Under the pieces are notes generated by a model, which did not search any database, was not told the DNA's origin, and saw only the letters and a program-made list of their open reading frames with translations. This document shows positions 1-8,123 of a stretch of DNA of 64,000 nt, piece after piece. A program made the translations under genes and the position numbers. Source of the DNA: Bhargavaea cecembensis (GTDB lineage Bacteria > Bacillota > Bacilli > Bacillales_A > Planococcaceae); NCBI RefSeq assembly GCF_001619585.1, contig NZ_LQNT01000011.1, forward strand, positions 434,001-498,000, read 5' to 3'. How positions within the stretch are numbered: the first letter of the stretch is position 1; each line of letters begins with the position of its first letter.

Positions 1-345
1 CAAATTGTGTGCCGATACGCCGAGGATCCTGTTGCCGATCTGCCTGCGCACTTCCCTTGCGTCTCCGTCCTCCTGCCCGATATGGACTCCGTCCGCCTCA
101 AGCTCGAGCGCAAGACCGACATCATCGTTCACGATAAACGGGACACCGTGAGCACGGCAAAGATCCCGGCAAGCCTTACCGAACGCGCGCAGCTCGCTTC
201 CCTCAAGCGCACCGGGCCCCTTTTCCCTAAGCTGGAAACAGGTGATGCCGCCCCTCAGCGCTGCCTCCAGCACCTCAAGTGGATCGCGCGAGCCGGCATT
301 CCGGCTGCCCATGATGAAATAAACGCCAAGCTTATCACGTATCAA
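1..345 (-). CDS. thiE: Thiamine-phosphate synthase, N-terminal part (cut by window edge)
   Basis: ThiE couples HMP-pyrophosphate to thiazole phosphate to make thiamine monophosphate. Translating the minus strand from a TTG at 345 gives about 115 residues that read as the ThiE N-terminus: GVYFIMGSRN strand, then the LQLREK-like segment (FQLREKGPGALEG) that binds the pyrophosphate, then FIVNDDVGLALE and DGVHIGQED, all typical of this TIM barrel. The TTG overlaps the last codons of thiD and has an AGAGGTG-type ribosome site just upstream, so translation is probably coupled. The C-terminal half lies beyond the left edge. Fourth gene of the thi operon. Confidence 0.9.
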   Translation of the reverse strand, partial: MIRDKLGVYFIMGSRNAGSRDPLEVLEAALRGGITCFQLREKGPGALEGSELRAFGKACRDLCRAHGVPFIVNDDVGLALELEADGVHIGQEDGDAREVRRQIGNRILGVSAHNL

Positions 346-1168
346 CGAGCACCTCTCCCTTCAGGGCGTTGCCCGCCCGGTGGTAGGCCCAGTGGTTGGT
401 CGGGCCATGGCCGGCACCGAGACCGAGGCCGTCGGAGATCGCCGCGTGGATGAACCGCTTGGCTCCCACAACAGCTTTTCCAAGCGGGTCCCCGGCTGCA
501 AGAAAGGCGGTAAGCGCCGCAGAGAATGTGCACCCCGTGCCGTGGGTGTCATTCGTCCGGATCCGCTCCGCCGACAGCCAGAACCGCTCACCGCTGCCAT
601 CCATGAACAGATCGCAAGCCCGCTCTTCTCCCTCAAGATGGCCGCCCTTTACCACCACAGCCCGCGAGCCGAGTGCAATCAGCCGGCGGCCGGCTTCTTC
701 CATGTCTTGTTGATTCCGGATCGTCATCCCGGCAAGCACTTCCGCTTCCGGGATGTTGGGCGTGATGACCGTGGCCATCGGCAGGATCTTCTCCCGCATC
801 GCCTCCACGGCCTCTTCCCGGAGCAGATGCGCGCCGCCCTTTGCGATCATGACCGGGTCCACGACGAGCACCGGGCTTCCTGCCGCGGCAAGGCCGGCAG
901 TGACTTCTCCGATGATCTCCGCAGAAAACAGCATGCCGGTTTTTACAGCCGAGACATCAAAGTCGGCAAACACAGCCTCCATCTGTGCCCGTACCGCATC
1001 CGGGCCGAGCGGCCAGACGCCGTGAACACCAAGCGTATTCTGCGCGGTGACTGCGGTGAGCGCGGATGTACCGAACACACCAAGTTCCTGGAAAGTTTTC
1101 ACGTCCGCCTGGATTCCGGCACCGCCGCCCGAATCCGATCCGGCAATTGTTAGTGCCACCCCCGTCAT
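335..1168 (-). CDS. thiD: Hydroxymethylpyrimidine/phosphomethylpyrimidine kinase
   Basis: Phosphorylates HMP to HMP-P and HMP-PP for thiamine synthesis in the cytosol. The 277-residue protein has the family start ([18 protein letters not shown]), the substrate loop with [14 protein letters not shown], the VVDPVM strand and a C-terminal [14 protein letters not shown] anion-hole motif of ribokinase-like kinases. Length is normal for ThiD. The start codon overlaps the thiM stop (ATGA), and its own end overlaps thiE, so the four thi genes form one tightly coupled operon under the TPP riboswitch at 2741-2836. Confidence 0.95.
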   Translation of the reverse strand: MTGVALTIAGSDSGGGAGIQADVKTFQELGVFGTSALTAVTAQNTLGVHGVWPLGPDAVRAQMEAVFADFDVSAVKTGMLFSAEIIGEVTAGLAAAGSPVLVVDPVMIAKGGAHLLREEAVEAMREKILPMATVITPNIPEAEVLAGMTIRNQQDMEEAGRRLIALGSRAVVVKGGHLEGEERACDLFMDGSGERFWLSAERIRTNDTHGTGCTFSAALTAFLAAGDPLGKAVVGAKRFIHAAISDGLGLGAGHGPTNHWAYHRAGNALKGEVLVDT

Positions 1169-1959
1169 GCGCGCACCTCCTTAACAAGCTCCGGAACCGC
1201 AAAGTCCCCGTCTGAAAGAAGTGCCAGTTGGTCGATAAATGCCTGAAGAAAGCTTCCCGGCAGCTCTGAAACCTCAGCCGCCCGCTCTCCCGCCGACTTG
1301 TAGAAGGTGAGTGCCACAGCTGCAGAGCGGAACGGATCTTCTTTGCCGGCACTGAGGAAAGCCCCGCAAACCGCACTCAGCAAGCAGCCGGCACCGGTGA
1401 TCCGGCTCATGACCGGATGTCCGCCGCTGATGCGCAAAGCCCGCTCCCCGTCCGTCAGCACGTCCGTTTCCCCCGTCACCGCGACGAGACATCCGTGCTG
1501 CCGTGCCACCTGCGCAGCAACAGCCTCCACGTTCATTTCACCTTCTCCCGCGTCCACACCGGACGCCTTCCAGTCCACTCCCGCAATTGCAGCAAGTTCA
1601 CCTGCGTTGCACCGGATCAGCGCGACATCCACCGACCCCAGAAGCCGGCTGACAGCCTTCCTTCTGAACCGGGTTGCGCCAGCACCGACAGGGTCCAAAA
1701 TCACGGGAGTTCCCGCACTGTTCGCCGCCTTGCCTGCCATTTCCATCGTCTCAAGCGACTCCTGATGAAGCGTGCCGATATTCAGCACCGTGCAGGAAGC
1801 GGCGCTTGCCATTTCTTCAACTTCCTCCGGTGCATCCGCCATAACCGGAGAGGCACCAAGTGCAAGCAGCCCGTTTGCCTGGAAGTTCGCGACGACGATG
1901 TTCGTCATACAGTGGACAAGCGGCCGTCTTTCACGCAGTTCCGACAGCAGATGACTCAT
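1165..1959 (-). CDS. thiM: Hydroxyethylthiazole kinase
   Basis: Phosphorylates the thiazole alcohol in thiamine salvage. The ATG at 1959 is chosen over the upstream in-frame start at 1989 because it follows a strong GGAGGG ribosome site and overlaps the tenA stop as ATGA; this gives 264 residues, usual for ThiM. Family motifs visible are [20 protein letters not shown] near the N-terminus, [11 protein letters not shown], and the catalytic [12 protein letters not shown]. Sits between tenA and thiD, as expected for a salvage-type thi operon. Confidence 0.94.
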   Translation of the reverse strand: MSHLLSELRERRPLVHCMTNIVVANFQANGLLALGASPVMADAPEEVEEMASAASCTVLNIGTLHQESLETMEMAGKAANSAGTPVILDPVGAGATRFRRKAVSRLLGSVDVALIRCNAGELAAIAGVDWKASGVDAGEGEMNVEAVAAQVARQHGCLVAVTGETDVLTDGERALRISGGHPVMSRITGAGCLLSAVCGAFLSAGKEDPFRSAAVALTFYKSAGERAAEVSELPGSFLQAFIDQLALLSDGDFAVPELVKEVRA

Positions 1960-2639
1960 CGGACGCCCTCCTTTTCTAACGTTTCCCACTGTTCTTTCGT
2001 CCAGGCCATCTCCCAGAAATTAAGCTCATAGATGCTGCTCTTCCGGAAGCGCTCCGCAAGCTCCAGGACCCGCTCTCCCGGCAGTCCTTCCGCCAGCCGG
2101 TTCATCCTGCCGATCTGTTCGTTCACCAGCCCGCAGAACCATTCAGAGCCATAAGTCTCGATCCACTTATCGTAGATCGGGTGCCCCAGCTCGGCGCCCT
2201 TCAGCCGTTCGCCGATCTCCCAGTACAGCCAATAGCATGGAAGCAGCGCCGCGAGAACATCGGCAAGGTCCCCCTCGATTGCCGCCCGGTACATATGTGA
2301 CGTGTAGGCGTAGGCGGTCGGCGCTGGCCGGAACGCCGCATGCTCTTCAGGCGTTACACCAAGCATCGTGAAGAATTCCTCATGAAGCGCCAGTTCCGCG
2401 GTACATGTTGCTTCGGCATGCTTCGCGAAACTTTGTGTCGTCAGCAAGTCCTTCGCCTTCACCGCGCCAAGCGCCTGGACTTTTGCAAAATGTGACAGGT
2501 AATACGCATCCTGCAGCACATAAAAGCGGAAGACGTCCTCTTCGAGTGTTCCGTCCGCCAATGACTCGACAAACGGATGCCGGAAGCTCGCCTCCCAAAT
2601 TCCGTTGCACTCTCGCCGTACCCGTTCACAAAACCCCAT
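1956..2639 (-). CDS. tenA: Aminopyrimidine aminohydrolase / thiaminase II
   Basis: TenA hydrolyses formylaminopyrimidine or aminopyrimidine breakdown products of thiamine to HMP, feeding ThiD. In this 227-residue protein Asp44 (YVLQDAYYL), Cys135 (LLPCYWLYWEIGE) and Glu205 (SIYELNFWEMAW) fall at the positions of the active-site residues known for Bacillus subtilis TenA, so it should be active. First gene behind the TPP riboswitch; an intrinsic terminator lies between the riboswitch and the gene. Confidence 0.94.
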   Translation of the reverse strand: MGFCERVRRECNGIWEASFRHPFVESLADGTLEEDVFRFYVLQDAYYLSHFAKVQALGAVKAKDLLTTQSFAKHAEATCTAELALHEEFFTMLGVTPEEHAAFRPAPTAYAYTSHMYRAAIEGDLADVLAALLPCYWLYWEIGERLKGAELGHPIYDKWIETYGSEWFCGLVNEQIGRMNRLAEGLPGERVLELAERFRKSSIYELNFWEMAWTKEQWETLEKEGVR

Positions 2640-2672
2640 CTTCTCCGTCCCCTTTCCTGGTTGGAGAACATG

Positions 2673-2707
2673 AAAAAGCCGCCTTCCGGATCAACGCGGA
2701 AGGCGGC
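2673..2707 (-). terminator. Riboswitch-controlled intrinsic terminator
   Basis: A perfect 10-bp stem (GCCGCCTTCC and its complement around a 10-nt loop) is followed on the minus strand by TTTTTC, about 35 nt before the tenA start. Because it lies between the TPP aptamer and the first gene, it is the likely expression platform: TPP binding would favour this hairpin and stop transcription. Confidence 0.85.
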
Positions 2708-2740
2708 CTGAATCTGCATTCGGATACAGCAAAAAGCTGA

Positions 2741-2836
2741 GGGCCCCACTTCCCTACGCCGGTATGATCCGGATCAGGTTCCAAGGGTCCGCGCAGCCCA
2801 TGCGCGTCTCAGCCTTTCTAAAGGCTCCCCCAGTGG
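2741..2836 (-). ncRNA. TPP riboswitch (THI element)
   Basis: On the minus strand the region holds the hallmark THI-box segments: GGGGGAGCC then GGCTGAGA, and later ACCTGATCCGGATCAT followed by GCGTAGGGAA. These are the conserved pyrimidine- and pyrophosphate-sensing parts of the TPP aptamer. It precedes the tenA-thiM-thiD-thiE operon and its terminator. Confidence 0.95.
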
Positions 2837-2859
2837 CAGTTCATGTTCAGTTTTCACCC

Positions 2860-2887
2860 ACTATATCATGGGCAGAATATTTTGCAA
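2860..2887 (-). promoter_or_regulatory. SigA-type promoter of the thi operon
   Basis: Minus-strand TTGCAA (2882-2887), a 16-bp spacer and TATAGT (2860-2865) lie directly upstream of the TPP aptamer, so the transcript would begin a few bases before the riboswitch. Confidence 0.6.
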
Positions 2888-2896
2888 GCGACGGAA

Positions 2897-3481
2897 TTAC
2901 CTGCAGATCCGGCCGACTGAATCCCGGATGAGCGCTTCCACCTTCTCAGCCGCGAGCCGCTCCGGTTCAAGAAACGCATGGAGCGCAAGCCCGTCGGCGA
3001 TGGAATATAGCCTCTCCTCCTCGAGCTCGATGTCCAGATCCTCCCTCAGCACCTTTTCATGGCCGAGGAAGGCAAACAGCTTGGTGACGGCACCGCGGAG
3101 CGCATGGCCCGGCGCGCCCTCCAGGTCCTTCCGGTGTCGGACATGAGCCTGAAAGGTGAACCAGACATCCATTTCCGCCCGGCGCTCTTCGTCTACCGGC
3201 ACAATCTCGAGGAGTACCCGGATCACTTTCTCTTTGGGAGGAAGTTCCTCTTGCAGGATATTCAGCGCGCGTTTTTCCACGCGCTCATTGACCAGGCGCA
3301 TCGCGTACACCAGCAGTTCATCCTGGTCTTTGAAATAATGCCGCAGGGCGCCCGTTGAAAGCCCTGCTTCCCCGGCAATATTCCTCACCGTCGCTCCTTC
3401 CATGCCTTTCTCCAGGATGACCCGCCACATGGCCTCTGCGATCTGCTCGCGCCGCTCTTCATGATTCACGATTTTTGGCAT
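2897..3481 (-). CDS. TetR-family transcriptional regulator (BetI-like)
   Basis: The 194-residue protein has an N-terminal TetR helix-turn-helix (residues about 10-55: EQIAEAMWRVILEKGMEGATVRNIAGEAGLSTG split over two helices, then ALRHYFKDQDELL) and a helical ligand domain. The MPKIVNHEERR start is typical of BetI/YxaF-type regulators. It is divergent from the membrane protein at 3584, with imperfect palindromes in between, so it probably represses that gene and itself. A TATACT hexamer (3488-3493) ends only six bases before the ATG and no ribosome site is visible, suggesting a leaderless transcript. Confidence 0.85.
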   Translation of the reverse strand: MPKIVNHEERREQIAEAMWRVILEKGMEGATVRNIAGEAGLSTGALRHYFKDQDELLVYAMRLVNERVEKRALNILQEELPPKEKVIRVLLEIVPVDEERRAEMDVWFTFQAHVRHRKDLEGAPGHALRGAVTKLFAFLGHEKVLREDLDIELEEERLYSIADGLALHAFLEPERLAAEKVEALIRDSVGRICR

Positions 3482-3487
3482 ATCTCT

Positions 3488-3570
3488 AGTATATCATCCA
3501 TTTCTAAATAAAACACTTGTGCTAAATAAAAGCGGCATGCTAAAATCTAAATAACACAGATGTATTAAAA
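3488..3570. promoter_or_regulatory. Divergent promoter/operator region
   Basis: For the plus-strand gene, TTGTGC (3517-3522), an 18-bp spacer and TAAAAT (3541-3546) form a promoter. Two related elements, CTAAATAAAACACTTGTG and CTAAATAACACAGATGT, overlap the -35 box and follow the -10 box; each has a CAC/GTG or ACA/TGT dyad, as expected for a TetR operator. The minus-strand -10 box TATACT is at 3488-3493. Confidence 0.5.
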
Positions 3571-3583
3571 AAGGAGTGCAAAC

Positions 3584-4138
3584 ATGAGTCTCATCGCCTA
3601 CCTGATCATTGCCGTGGAAATCGGTTTCTGGGTGTTTATCGCCGCCGGCCTGGTCACCCGCTATCTTTTTGGAAGAAAACGGCTGGGACTGCTGCTGCTC
3701 GCCATGACGCCGGTGCTCGACCTGACGCTGCTGATTGCGACGACTTACGACATCCTCGCAAACAATGCGACTGCCACGGCTGCCCATGGCATCGCCGCCA
3801 TCTACCTCGGCGTCTCTCTCACCTTCGGCAAACGGATGATCCGGTGGGCGGATGAGCGTTTCCTTTACCACATCATGAAAAAAGGGCCCAAACCGGCAAA
3901 GCGGTACGGCTACGACCATGCCCGGTATGAACTTTCGGGCAGCCTCCTGCATGTGCTTGCCTGGGTGCTCGGCGGGGGTTACCTGTTTCTCCTGATCTAC
4001 CTTGCAGGAAACCCCGGGCAGACCGAGGTCCTCCTGCAGATCCTGAAAGTCTGGACCCTCGTGGCCGCCATCGACGTTGCCCTCTCCCTTTCGTATTTTA
4101 TCTGGCCGAGAAAAGCCAAAACGGACAGCGCCCGTTAA
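3584..4138 (+). CDS. Membrane protein of unknown function, TetR-linked
   Basis: A 184-residue protein with about four hydrophobic spans: residues 3-26, 31-52, 60-80 and two near the C-terminus (SLLHVLAWVLGGGYLFLLIYLA and the following segment). A basic cytosolic loop carries RFLYHIMKKGPKPAKRYGYDHARYELSGS. A clear AAGGAG ribosome site precedes the ATG. I do not recognise the family. The divergent TetR gene suggests induced expression, as for many lipid- or drug-responsive membrane proteins, but no transport motif is visible. Confidence 0.75.
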   Translation: MSLIAYLIIAVEIGFWVFIAAGLVTRYLFGRKRLGLLLLAMTPVLDLTLLIATTYDILANNATATAAHGIAAIYLGVSLTFGKRMIRWADERFLYHIMKKGPKPAKRYGYDHARYELSGSLLHVLAWVLGGGYLFLLIYLAGNPGQTEVLLQILKVWTLVAAIDVALSLSYFIWPRKAKTDSAR

Positions 4139-4240
4139 GGTCAACCACACCACTGTTATATAACAATGAAAGGTTTCCGTCAGTCCTTCTAAAGGGAAGA
4201 GTGGAACAAACTGTCCGAATCCGGACACGGGAGTGATGGA

Positions 4241-4924
4241 ATGGATCCTTATATTTTCGGGGCATTTGCCCTTGCCTATCTCGGACTGCTGATCTGGGCA
4301 GTCAAAAAGCAGCGTTACCTGACACTGATGAGTGCGCTTCTGCTCGTCATGCTGGCCCTCGTCTATGACAATGGCATTCTGGCAATCGGAGGCCTGATCG
4401 GTGAAAGCACCCTTCTGGAAGGACTGAACGCCGCCCGCTTCTGGCTACATGCCATTGTGACGCCTACACTCATCCTGTTCTCGCTCGGCGCGATGCGTCA
4501 GGCAGGGATCGGATGGGCACAAAAAAGCTGGGCGGCCGTGCTGTTCTGGGCAGCTGCCATCGCAGCGGTCGTCGTCGAATACACCACCGTGCTGAGCGGC
4601 CTCAAGCTGGAGAAAAGTGAAAGCTATGGCGTGCTGAGCTACTCATCAGCGGCTGAAGCAAGCGGACCGCCGGCCATGATCCTGATCGTCCTCGCTGCGC
4701 TTCTGGTCGCCGGAATCTTCCTTGCATGGAAGGCCGGTTCCTGGTGGATGCTTGCCGGGACAATCATCATGACCCTCGGCAGCATGTTCAACCCGGACAT
4801 CCCGAGCGACGCTGCGACGAATCTGTTCGAACTCATCCTGATTGCCTCGCTAGCAGTGACAAAGGTGAAGTTGGAGACCAGGTCAGCCGGTACCGCGGCT
4901 GCCGGTGTCCCTATTCGGGAATGA
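4241..4924 (+). CDS. Integral membrane protein of unknown function
   Basis: The 227-residue protein is almost entirely hydrophobic, with about seven predicted membrane spans and short polar loops; the loop KLEKSESYGVLSYSSAAEASGPP lies outside the spans, and the sequence ends in a polar tail. GGGAGTGATGGA supplies the ribosome site. It follows the TetR-linked membrane gene by about 100 bp on the same strand and is closed by the terminator at 4974. No conserved catalytic motif was recognised. Confidence 0.75.
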   Translation: MDPYIFGAFALAYLGLLIWAVKKQRYLTLMSALLLVMLALVYDNGILAIGGLIGESTLLEGLNAARFWLHAIVTPTLILFSLGAMRQAGIGWAQKSWAAVLFWAAAIAAVVVEYTTVLSGLKLEKSESYGVLSYSSAAEASGPPAMILIVLAALLVAGIFLAWKAGSWWMLAGTIIMTLGSMFNPDIPSDAATNLFELILIASLAVTKVKLETRSAGTAAAGVPIRE

Positions 4925-4973
4925 CAGCCTGGAAGCCGGGTTTGTATACGGGACGATTCAGCTCTTCAGAACA

Positions 4974-5018
4974 AAAGCCGGCCGCGCCCCATTTCAAGGG
5001 TGCGGCCGGCTTGCTTTT
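4974..5018. terminator. Bidirectional intrinsic terminator
   Basis: A GCCGGCCGC / GCGGCCGGC stem with TTGCTTTTTT on the plus side and TTTTG on the minus side lies between the convergent membrane-protein and ykuV genes. Confidence 0.85.
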
Positions 5019-5019
5019 T

Positions 5020-5460
5020 TCATTCCGCAAGGAGTCTGTCTATGCGCTTCTCCAACATTGGCATGCCGCCTTCGCCCGCCTGGTAGTGCCGGAGACGGCC
5101 GCTCTTATCAAAGACGTAATAGGCGGGCACATACTGGTTACGGAATGCGACGGTCAGTTTATTCCTTCCGTCGACAAATACCGGCTCCGTGATTCCGTGT
5201 ACCGCAGCCGATTCTCTTACCTTCACCGGGTCCGTATCTTCCCTTGAGCGGGGCATATGGACGGCGATGACGTTCAGCCGGTCACGGTATTTGTCCCGGA
5301 TCTCACTGACGTGCGGCATCATGTCCTTGCAGAAGCTGCAGCTGACGGACCAGAAATGGATCAGCGTCGGCCGTTCACCGACGAGGTCCGCCCTTGTCCT
5401 CACACCGTTCAACCATTCGGTTGCGCCATGAAGTTCGGGCATCGGTGTGCGAATTTTCAT
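5020..5460 (-). CDS. ykuV: Thiol-disulfide oxidoreductase, YkuV-like
   Basis: A 146-residue thioredoxin-fold protein with the redox motif CSFC at residues 41-44 after PTLIHFWSVS, a cis-proline segment VPAYYVFDKSG, and no signal peptide, so it should act in the cytosol. Length and sequence match Bacillus subtilis YkuV (the same MPEL...LIHFW...VHMPRS pattern). It lies 36 bp behind a YkuU-like gene on the same strand, the same pairing as in B. subtilis. A second copy is at 8124-8564. Confidence 0.88.
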   Translation of the reverse strand: MKIRTPMPELHGATEWLNGVRTRADLVGERPTLIHFWSVSCSFCKDMMPHVSEIRDKYRDRLNVIAVHMPRSREDTDPVKVRESAAVHGITEPVFVDGRNKLTVAFRNQYVPAYYVFDKSGRLRHYQAGEGGMPMLEKRIDRLLAE

Positions 5461-5496
5461 CAGATCTCCTCCTGTTTAAAAGGTCCCCGTCCCAAG

Positions 5497-6015
5497 TCAG
5501 TTCGCAGCACGGCGGCCGTCCACTTGCAGGCCCTGGAGCACGCGGAGCGCCTCATCGACGTCGCGGCCGATGTCTTCGCGGAAGGCAGTCTGAAAGCGCA
5601 GTTCGCCTTCCGGGCTGATGATGAAGAGGCCCCGGAGCGTGATGCCCTCTTCTTCAATAAGCATTCCGTAAGCACGGGAAACGGCGAGCTTCCGGTCCGA
5701 GGCGAGCGGGAAGTTCAGCCCGCCGGGACCATTGTTCCTGCGGGCGAGCCCGACCCAGGCGAGGTGGGTGTGGACCGTGTCGGTCGAGATGCCGATGACT
5801 TCGGCATTCAGTTCCGCGAACTCCACCTGCCGGTCGGAAAATGCCGTGAGTTCTGCCGGGCTTGCCAGCGAGAAATCCATCGGATAAAAGATCAGAACCG
5901 TCCATCTGCCCTTGGCCATGTTTTTCTCCAGGCTGACGGTGCCGAATTCCCGGCTCGGGAGGACGGCCTTCATCTCAAAGCGGGGTGCCGGATTGCCGAT
6001 CAGTCTATTAACCAT
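5497..6015 (-). CDS. ykuU: YkuU-like peroxiredoxin lacking all cysteines
   Basis: The 172-residue protein has the full AhpC/TSA fold pattern of YkuU (NPAPRFEMKAVL, VLIFYPMDF, ISTDTVHTHLAW, YGMLIEEEGITLRGLFII). In active peroxiredoxins FYPMDF is followed by a VCPTE motif; here it reads SLASPAE, so residue 51 is Ala instead of the peroxidatic Cys. The C-terminal resolving-Cys segment is also missing: the protein stops at VDGRRAAN. No cysteine remains anywhere. The frame is intact and a downstream ykuV is retained, so this looks like a conserved non-peroxidase, perhaps a chaperone or regulator (inference). Confidence 0.85.
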   Translation of the reverse strand: MVNRLIGNPAPRFEMKAVLPSREFGTVSLEKNMAKGRWTVLIFYPMDFSLASPAELTAFSDRQVEFAELNAEVIGISTDTVHTHLAWVGLARRNNGPGGLNFPLASDRKLAVSRAYGMLIEEEGITLRGLFIISPEGELRFQTAFREDIGRDVDEALRVLQGLQVDGRRAAN

Positions 6016-6092
6016 TGCACCTACCCCCTTAATTTAAAGAAAATTCAAATATTAAGGAAAGAATAGCAGAACAATGGCCGGTTTTCAATGGT

Positions 6093-7790
6093 TCAATTGC
6101 CTTTCCGGCATTCTTCAAGCTGCCTGATTTCGCGGGTCAGCTCCAGGAAACGGCGGTCCAGCCCGGCATATTCCAGGTCACCCGGCATTAGGAGGCTGAG
6201 TTTCCCGAGTACGGCCTGGCGCTCGGTTTCGAGTCGCATGCGGTTTTCTTCCTGCACCTTGCCGCCCCTTTGCTCTCCTGTCACACTCCGCTTTTCTTCC
6301 CATTCAGCGGGGCCCATCAGCAGTTTCCGGACAGTCCCTTCCCCGAAGACCAGGATGCCGTCCGCGAGCTTTTCCGTGAAATACCGGTCATGCGAGGCGA
6401 ACAGAAGCGTTCCCGGGAATGTACCGAGCGTCCGCTCGAGTTCCTCGCGGGACGGCAGGTCGAGGTGGTTCGTCGGCTCGTCGAGGAGCAGGACATCGGT
6501 GCCTTCCAGGATGAATCGCATGAGCTTCACCTTGAGCCGCTCGCCCATGCTCAAATGTGAAAGCGGGAGCGTCCATTGCTCCGGGCTGAAGCCAAGGTTC
6601 GCTAGGTCGGTCCGCAGCTTTCCCTGTTGTTCGTAGGTGGTTGAAGAAAAGTAGGCCTTCATGGTTTCCTCAAGCGGCAGATCGAGCACCGACTGACTGA
6701 GGACGCCGATCGTCATCCCTTCCGTCCTCCAGAGCTCCCCTTCATACGGCTCCTCACCAAGAAGCATGCGGAAAAGCGTCGTCTTTCCCGAACCGTTCGG
6801 CCCAAGGAGGGCGAGGCGTTCTCCGGAAAGGATGGTAAGACGCACAGCGCGGAAAAGCGTGCGGTTTCCATAAGACTTCGAGACATCCCGGAGTTCAAAT
6901 ACCCGCGTGCCCTTGCGCTGCCCGCCTTTTACGTCGAACGTGACCGATGCCTCCTCTGCGGGCTTTTCGACGCCATCCTGATCCAGCTCGGCTTCTAGAC
7001 GTCTGCGCTTTGAGCGGATCTGGATGTCTTTTTTCTTGGCCTTCATCCGGAAGTATTCCTTGGCTCCCATCCTGCCTTCGCCCTTTTTCATTGACTCCCG
7101 ATGTCCCTTGTCCGACCAGTCCGACAGCTGATCGATCTGTTCCTGGACCCGGGCAACTTTTTTCTGCTGCTGTTCGTAATGCTTTTGCTGCGCGGCGCGC
7201 GCGGCTTCCTTCTTGTTCCGGTAATCGGTGTAGTTGCCCTCGTATTCGGTGAGGGTGCCGTGGTCCAGCTCCCAAATGCGGTCTGCGACCCGGTCGACGA
7301 AATGCCGGTCGTGCGACACGACGATGAAGGTCGACCGGCTTCCCCTGATTTGCCCGATCAGCCGCTCCAGTGCCTCCCTGTCGAGGTGGTTGGTCGGCTC
7401 ATCGAGCAGCACGAGCCGGCTTTGCTCCGCCAGGGCGGCAGACAGCCGGAGCTTCATCCGCTCACCCCCGCTCGCGGTATTGTATGCAACACCTTCGGAT
7501 AGGCGCCATTTTTTCCGTTCGGCCAGCACTTCGCCTGTATCGGCAGACAGGTCCGGCGAAGCCTCTTCCTGCCGGAAATAAGTGATGGACGGACGCTTCC
7601 CGTTCCAGCGCACAAGCCCCGAAGAGGGTTCCCTGCTGCCCGCAATCCGTTCCATCAGCGTCGATTTTCCGGCACCGTTCGGCCCGACAAGAGCGATGAC
7701 CGCGCTTTCCGGAATTTCGGCCGACACCTGCTCAAAAATCGTGACATCCCCGTACGCAACGGAGAGTTCCTCCAGTCGTCCCAGCAACAT
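6093..7790 (-). CDS. ABC-F family ribosomal-protection-type ATPase
   Basis: A 565-residue protein with two ABC domains and no membrane domain. Walker A motifs are GPNGAGKST (about residue 36) and GPNGSGKTT (about 325); signature motifs are ASGGERMKLRL and LSMGERLKVKL; both Walker B strands read LLLDEPTNHLD. A basic linker rich in Lys/Arg/Gln joins the domains, as in Vga/Msr/VmlR-type proteins that release antibiotics from the ribosome. An AGGGAGGAA ribosome site precedes the ATG. The roughly 180-nt leader carries a small ORF, an intrinsic terminator and an alternative pairing, supporting drug-induced expression. Substrate cannot be told from sequence. Confidence 0.88.
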   Translation of the reverse strand: MLLGRLEELSVAYGDVTIFEQVSAEIPESAVIALVGPNGAGKSTLMERIAGSREPSSGLVRWNGKRPSITYFRQEEASPDLSADTGEVLAERKKWRLSEGVAYNTASGGERMKLRLSAALAEQSRLVLLDEPTNHLDREALERLIGQIRGSRSTFIVVSHDRHFVDRVADRIWELDHGTLTEYEGNYTDYRNKKEAARAAQQKHYEQQQKKVARVQEQIDQLSDWSDKGHRESMKKGEGRMGAKEYFRMKAKKKDIQIRSKRRRLEAELDQDGVEKPAEEASVTFDVKGGQRKGTRVFELRDVSKSYGNRTLFRAVRLTILSGERLALLGPNGSGKTTLFRMLLGEEPYEGELWRTEGMTIGVLSQSVLDLPLEETMKAYFSSTTYEQQGKLRTDLANLGFSPEQWTLPLSHLSMGERLKVKLMRFILEGTDVLLLDEPTNHLDLPSREELERTLGTFPGTLLFASHDRYFTEKLADGILVFGEGTVRKLLMGPAEWEEKRSVTGEQRGGKVQEENRMRLETERQAVLGKLSLLMPGDLEYAGLDRRFLELTREIRQLEECRKGN

Positions 7791-7821
7791 CTAAATTCCT
7801 CCCTGTATCCCGGAGGGCACG

Positions 7822-7853
7822 AAAAAGCCCCCCCGGCCATAGTGGCCGGAGGG
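7822..7853 (-). terminator. Attenuator terminator in ABC-F leader
   Basis: On the minus strand CCCTCCGGCCA pairs with TGGCCGGGGGG and is followed by CTTTTTC, 32 nt before the ABC-F start. Its 5' arm can alternatively pair with the segment at 7941-7952. Confidence 0.85.
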
Positions 7854-7952
7854 ATCCGAATAACGCCTCATTTTACGCGTCGCCAAACAAACCGCATTGA
7901 TGCGGCTGTGCTTCTGGATGACGATGGAAAAATGGGCAGACGGATCCCGCCG
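7847..7952 (-). promoter_or_regulatory. Predicted antiterminator pairing in ABC-F leader
   Basis: Minus-strand CGGCGGGATCCG (7941-7952) is complementary to CGGATCCCTCCG (7847-7858) with one mismatch. The second segment overlaps the 5' arm of the attenuator hairpin, so the pairing and the terminator exclude each other. Confidence 0.6.
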
Positions 7953-7969
7953 ACGTTCGAAATAAGCAT
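7868..7969 (-). CDS. Candidate leader peptide of the ABC-F gene
   Basis: A 33-codon frame from ATG 7969 to TGA 7868, or a 9-codon form from the in-frame ATG at 7897 encoding MRFVWRRVK. The last residues include Arg-Val-Lys, matching the +X+ pattern at which macrolide-bound ribosomes are known to stall. The frame lies between the two arms of the predicted antiterminator and stops just before the terminator. No good ribosome site precedes either ATG, so the start is uncertain. Promoter for this leader was not identified with confidence. Confidence 0.5.
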   Translation of the reverse strand: MLISNVGGIRLPIFPSSSRSTAASMRFVWRRVK

Positions 7970-8090
7970 TCGATTCGTCTAAAGCGCTCCGTCACTTGTC
8001 CATCTTCCCATTCGTCATCCCTTTCCGATATAAGTTGAGTCCAGATTATCATATGCCCCGCCGCCCGGCAACTATGTCCGGGCCCGCATC

Positions 8091-8118
8091 AAAAAGCCCG
8101 GCGCTGATGCACCGGGCC
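8091..8118 (-). terminator. Intrinsic terminator after ykuV copy 2
   Basis: Minus-strand GCCCGG stem with a 10-nt loop followed by CTTTTTG, directly after the YkuV-like stop codon. Confidence 0.8.
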
Positions 8119-8123
8119 TCTTC

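Noticed and set aside
380-1153. Plus-strand frame opposite thiD
   Set aside because: No ribosome site or protein family; thiD is unmistakable on the other strand.
3494-4228. Minus-strand frame opposite the TetR-linked membrane protein
   Set aside because: It would span the divergent promoter region and carries no motif; the plus-strand gene has a ribosome site and regular membrane spans.
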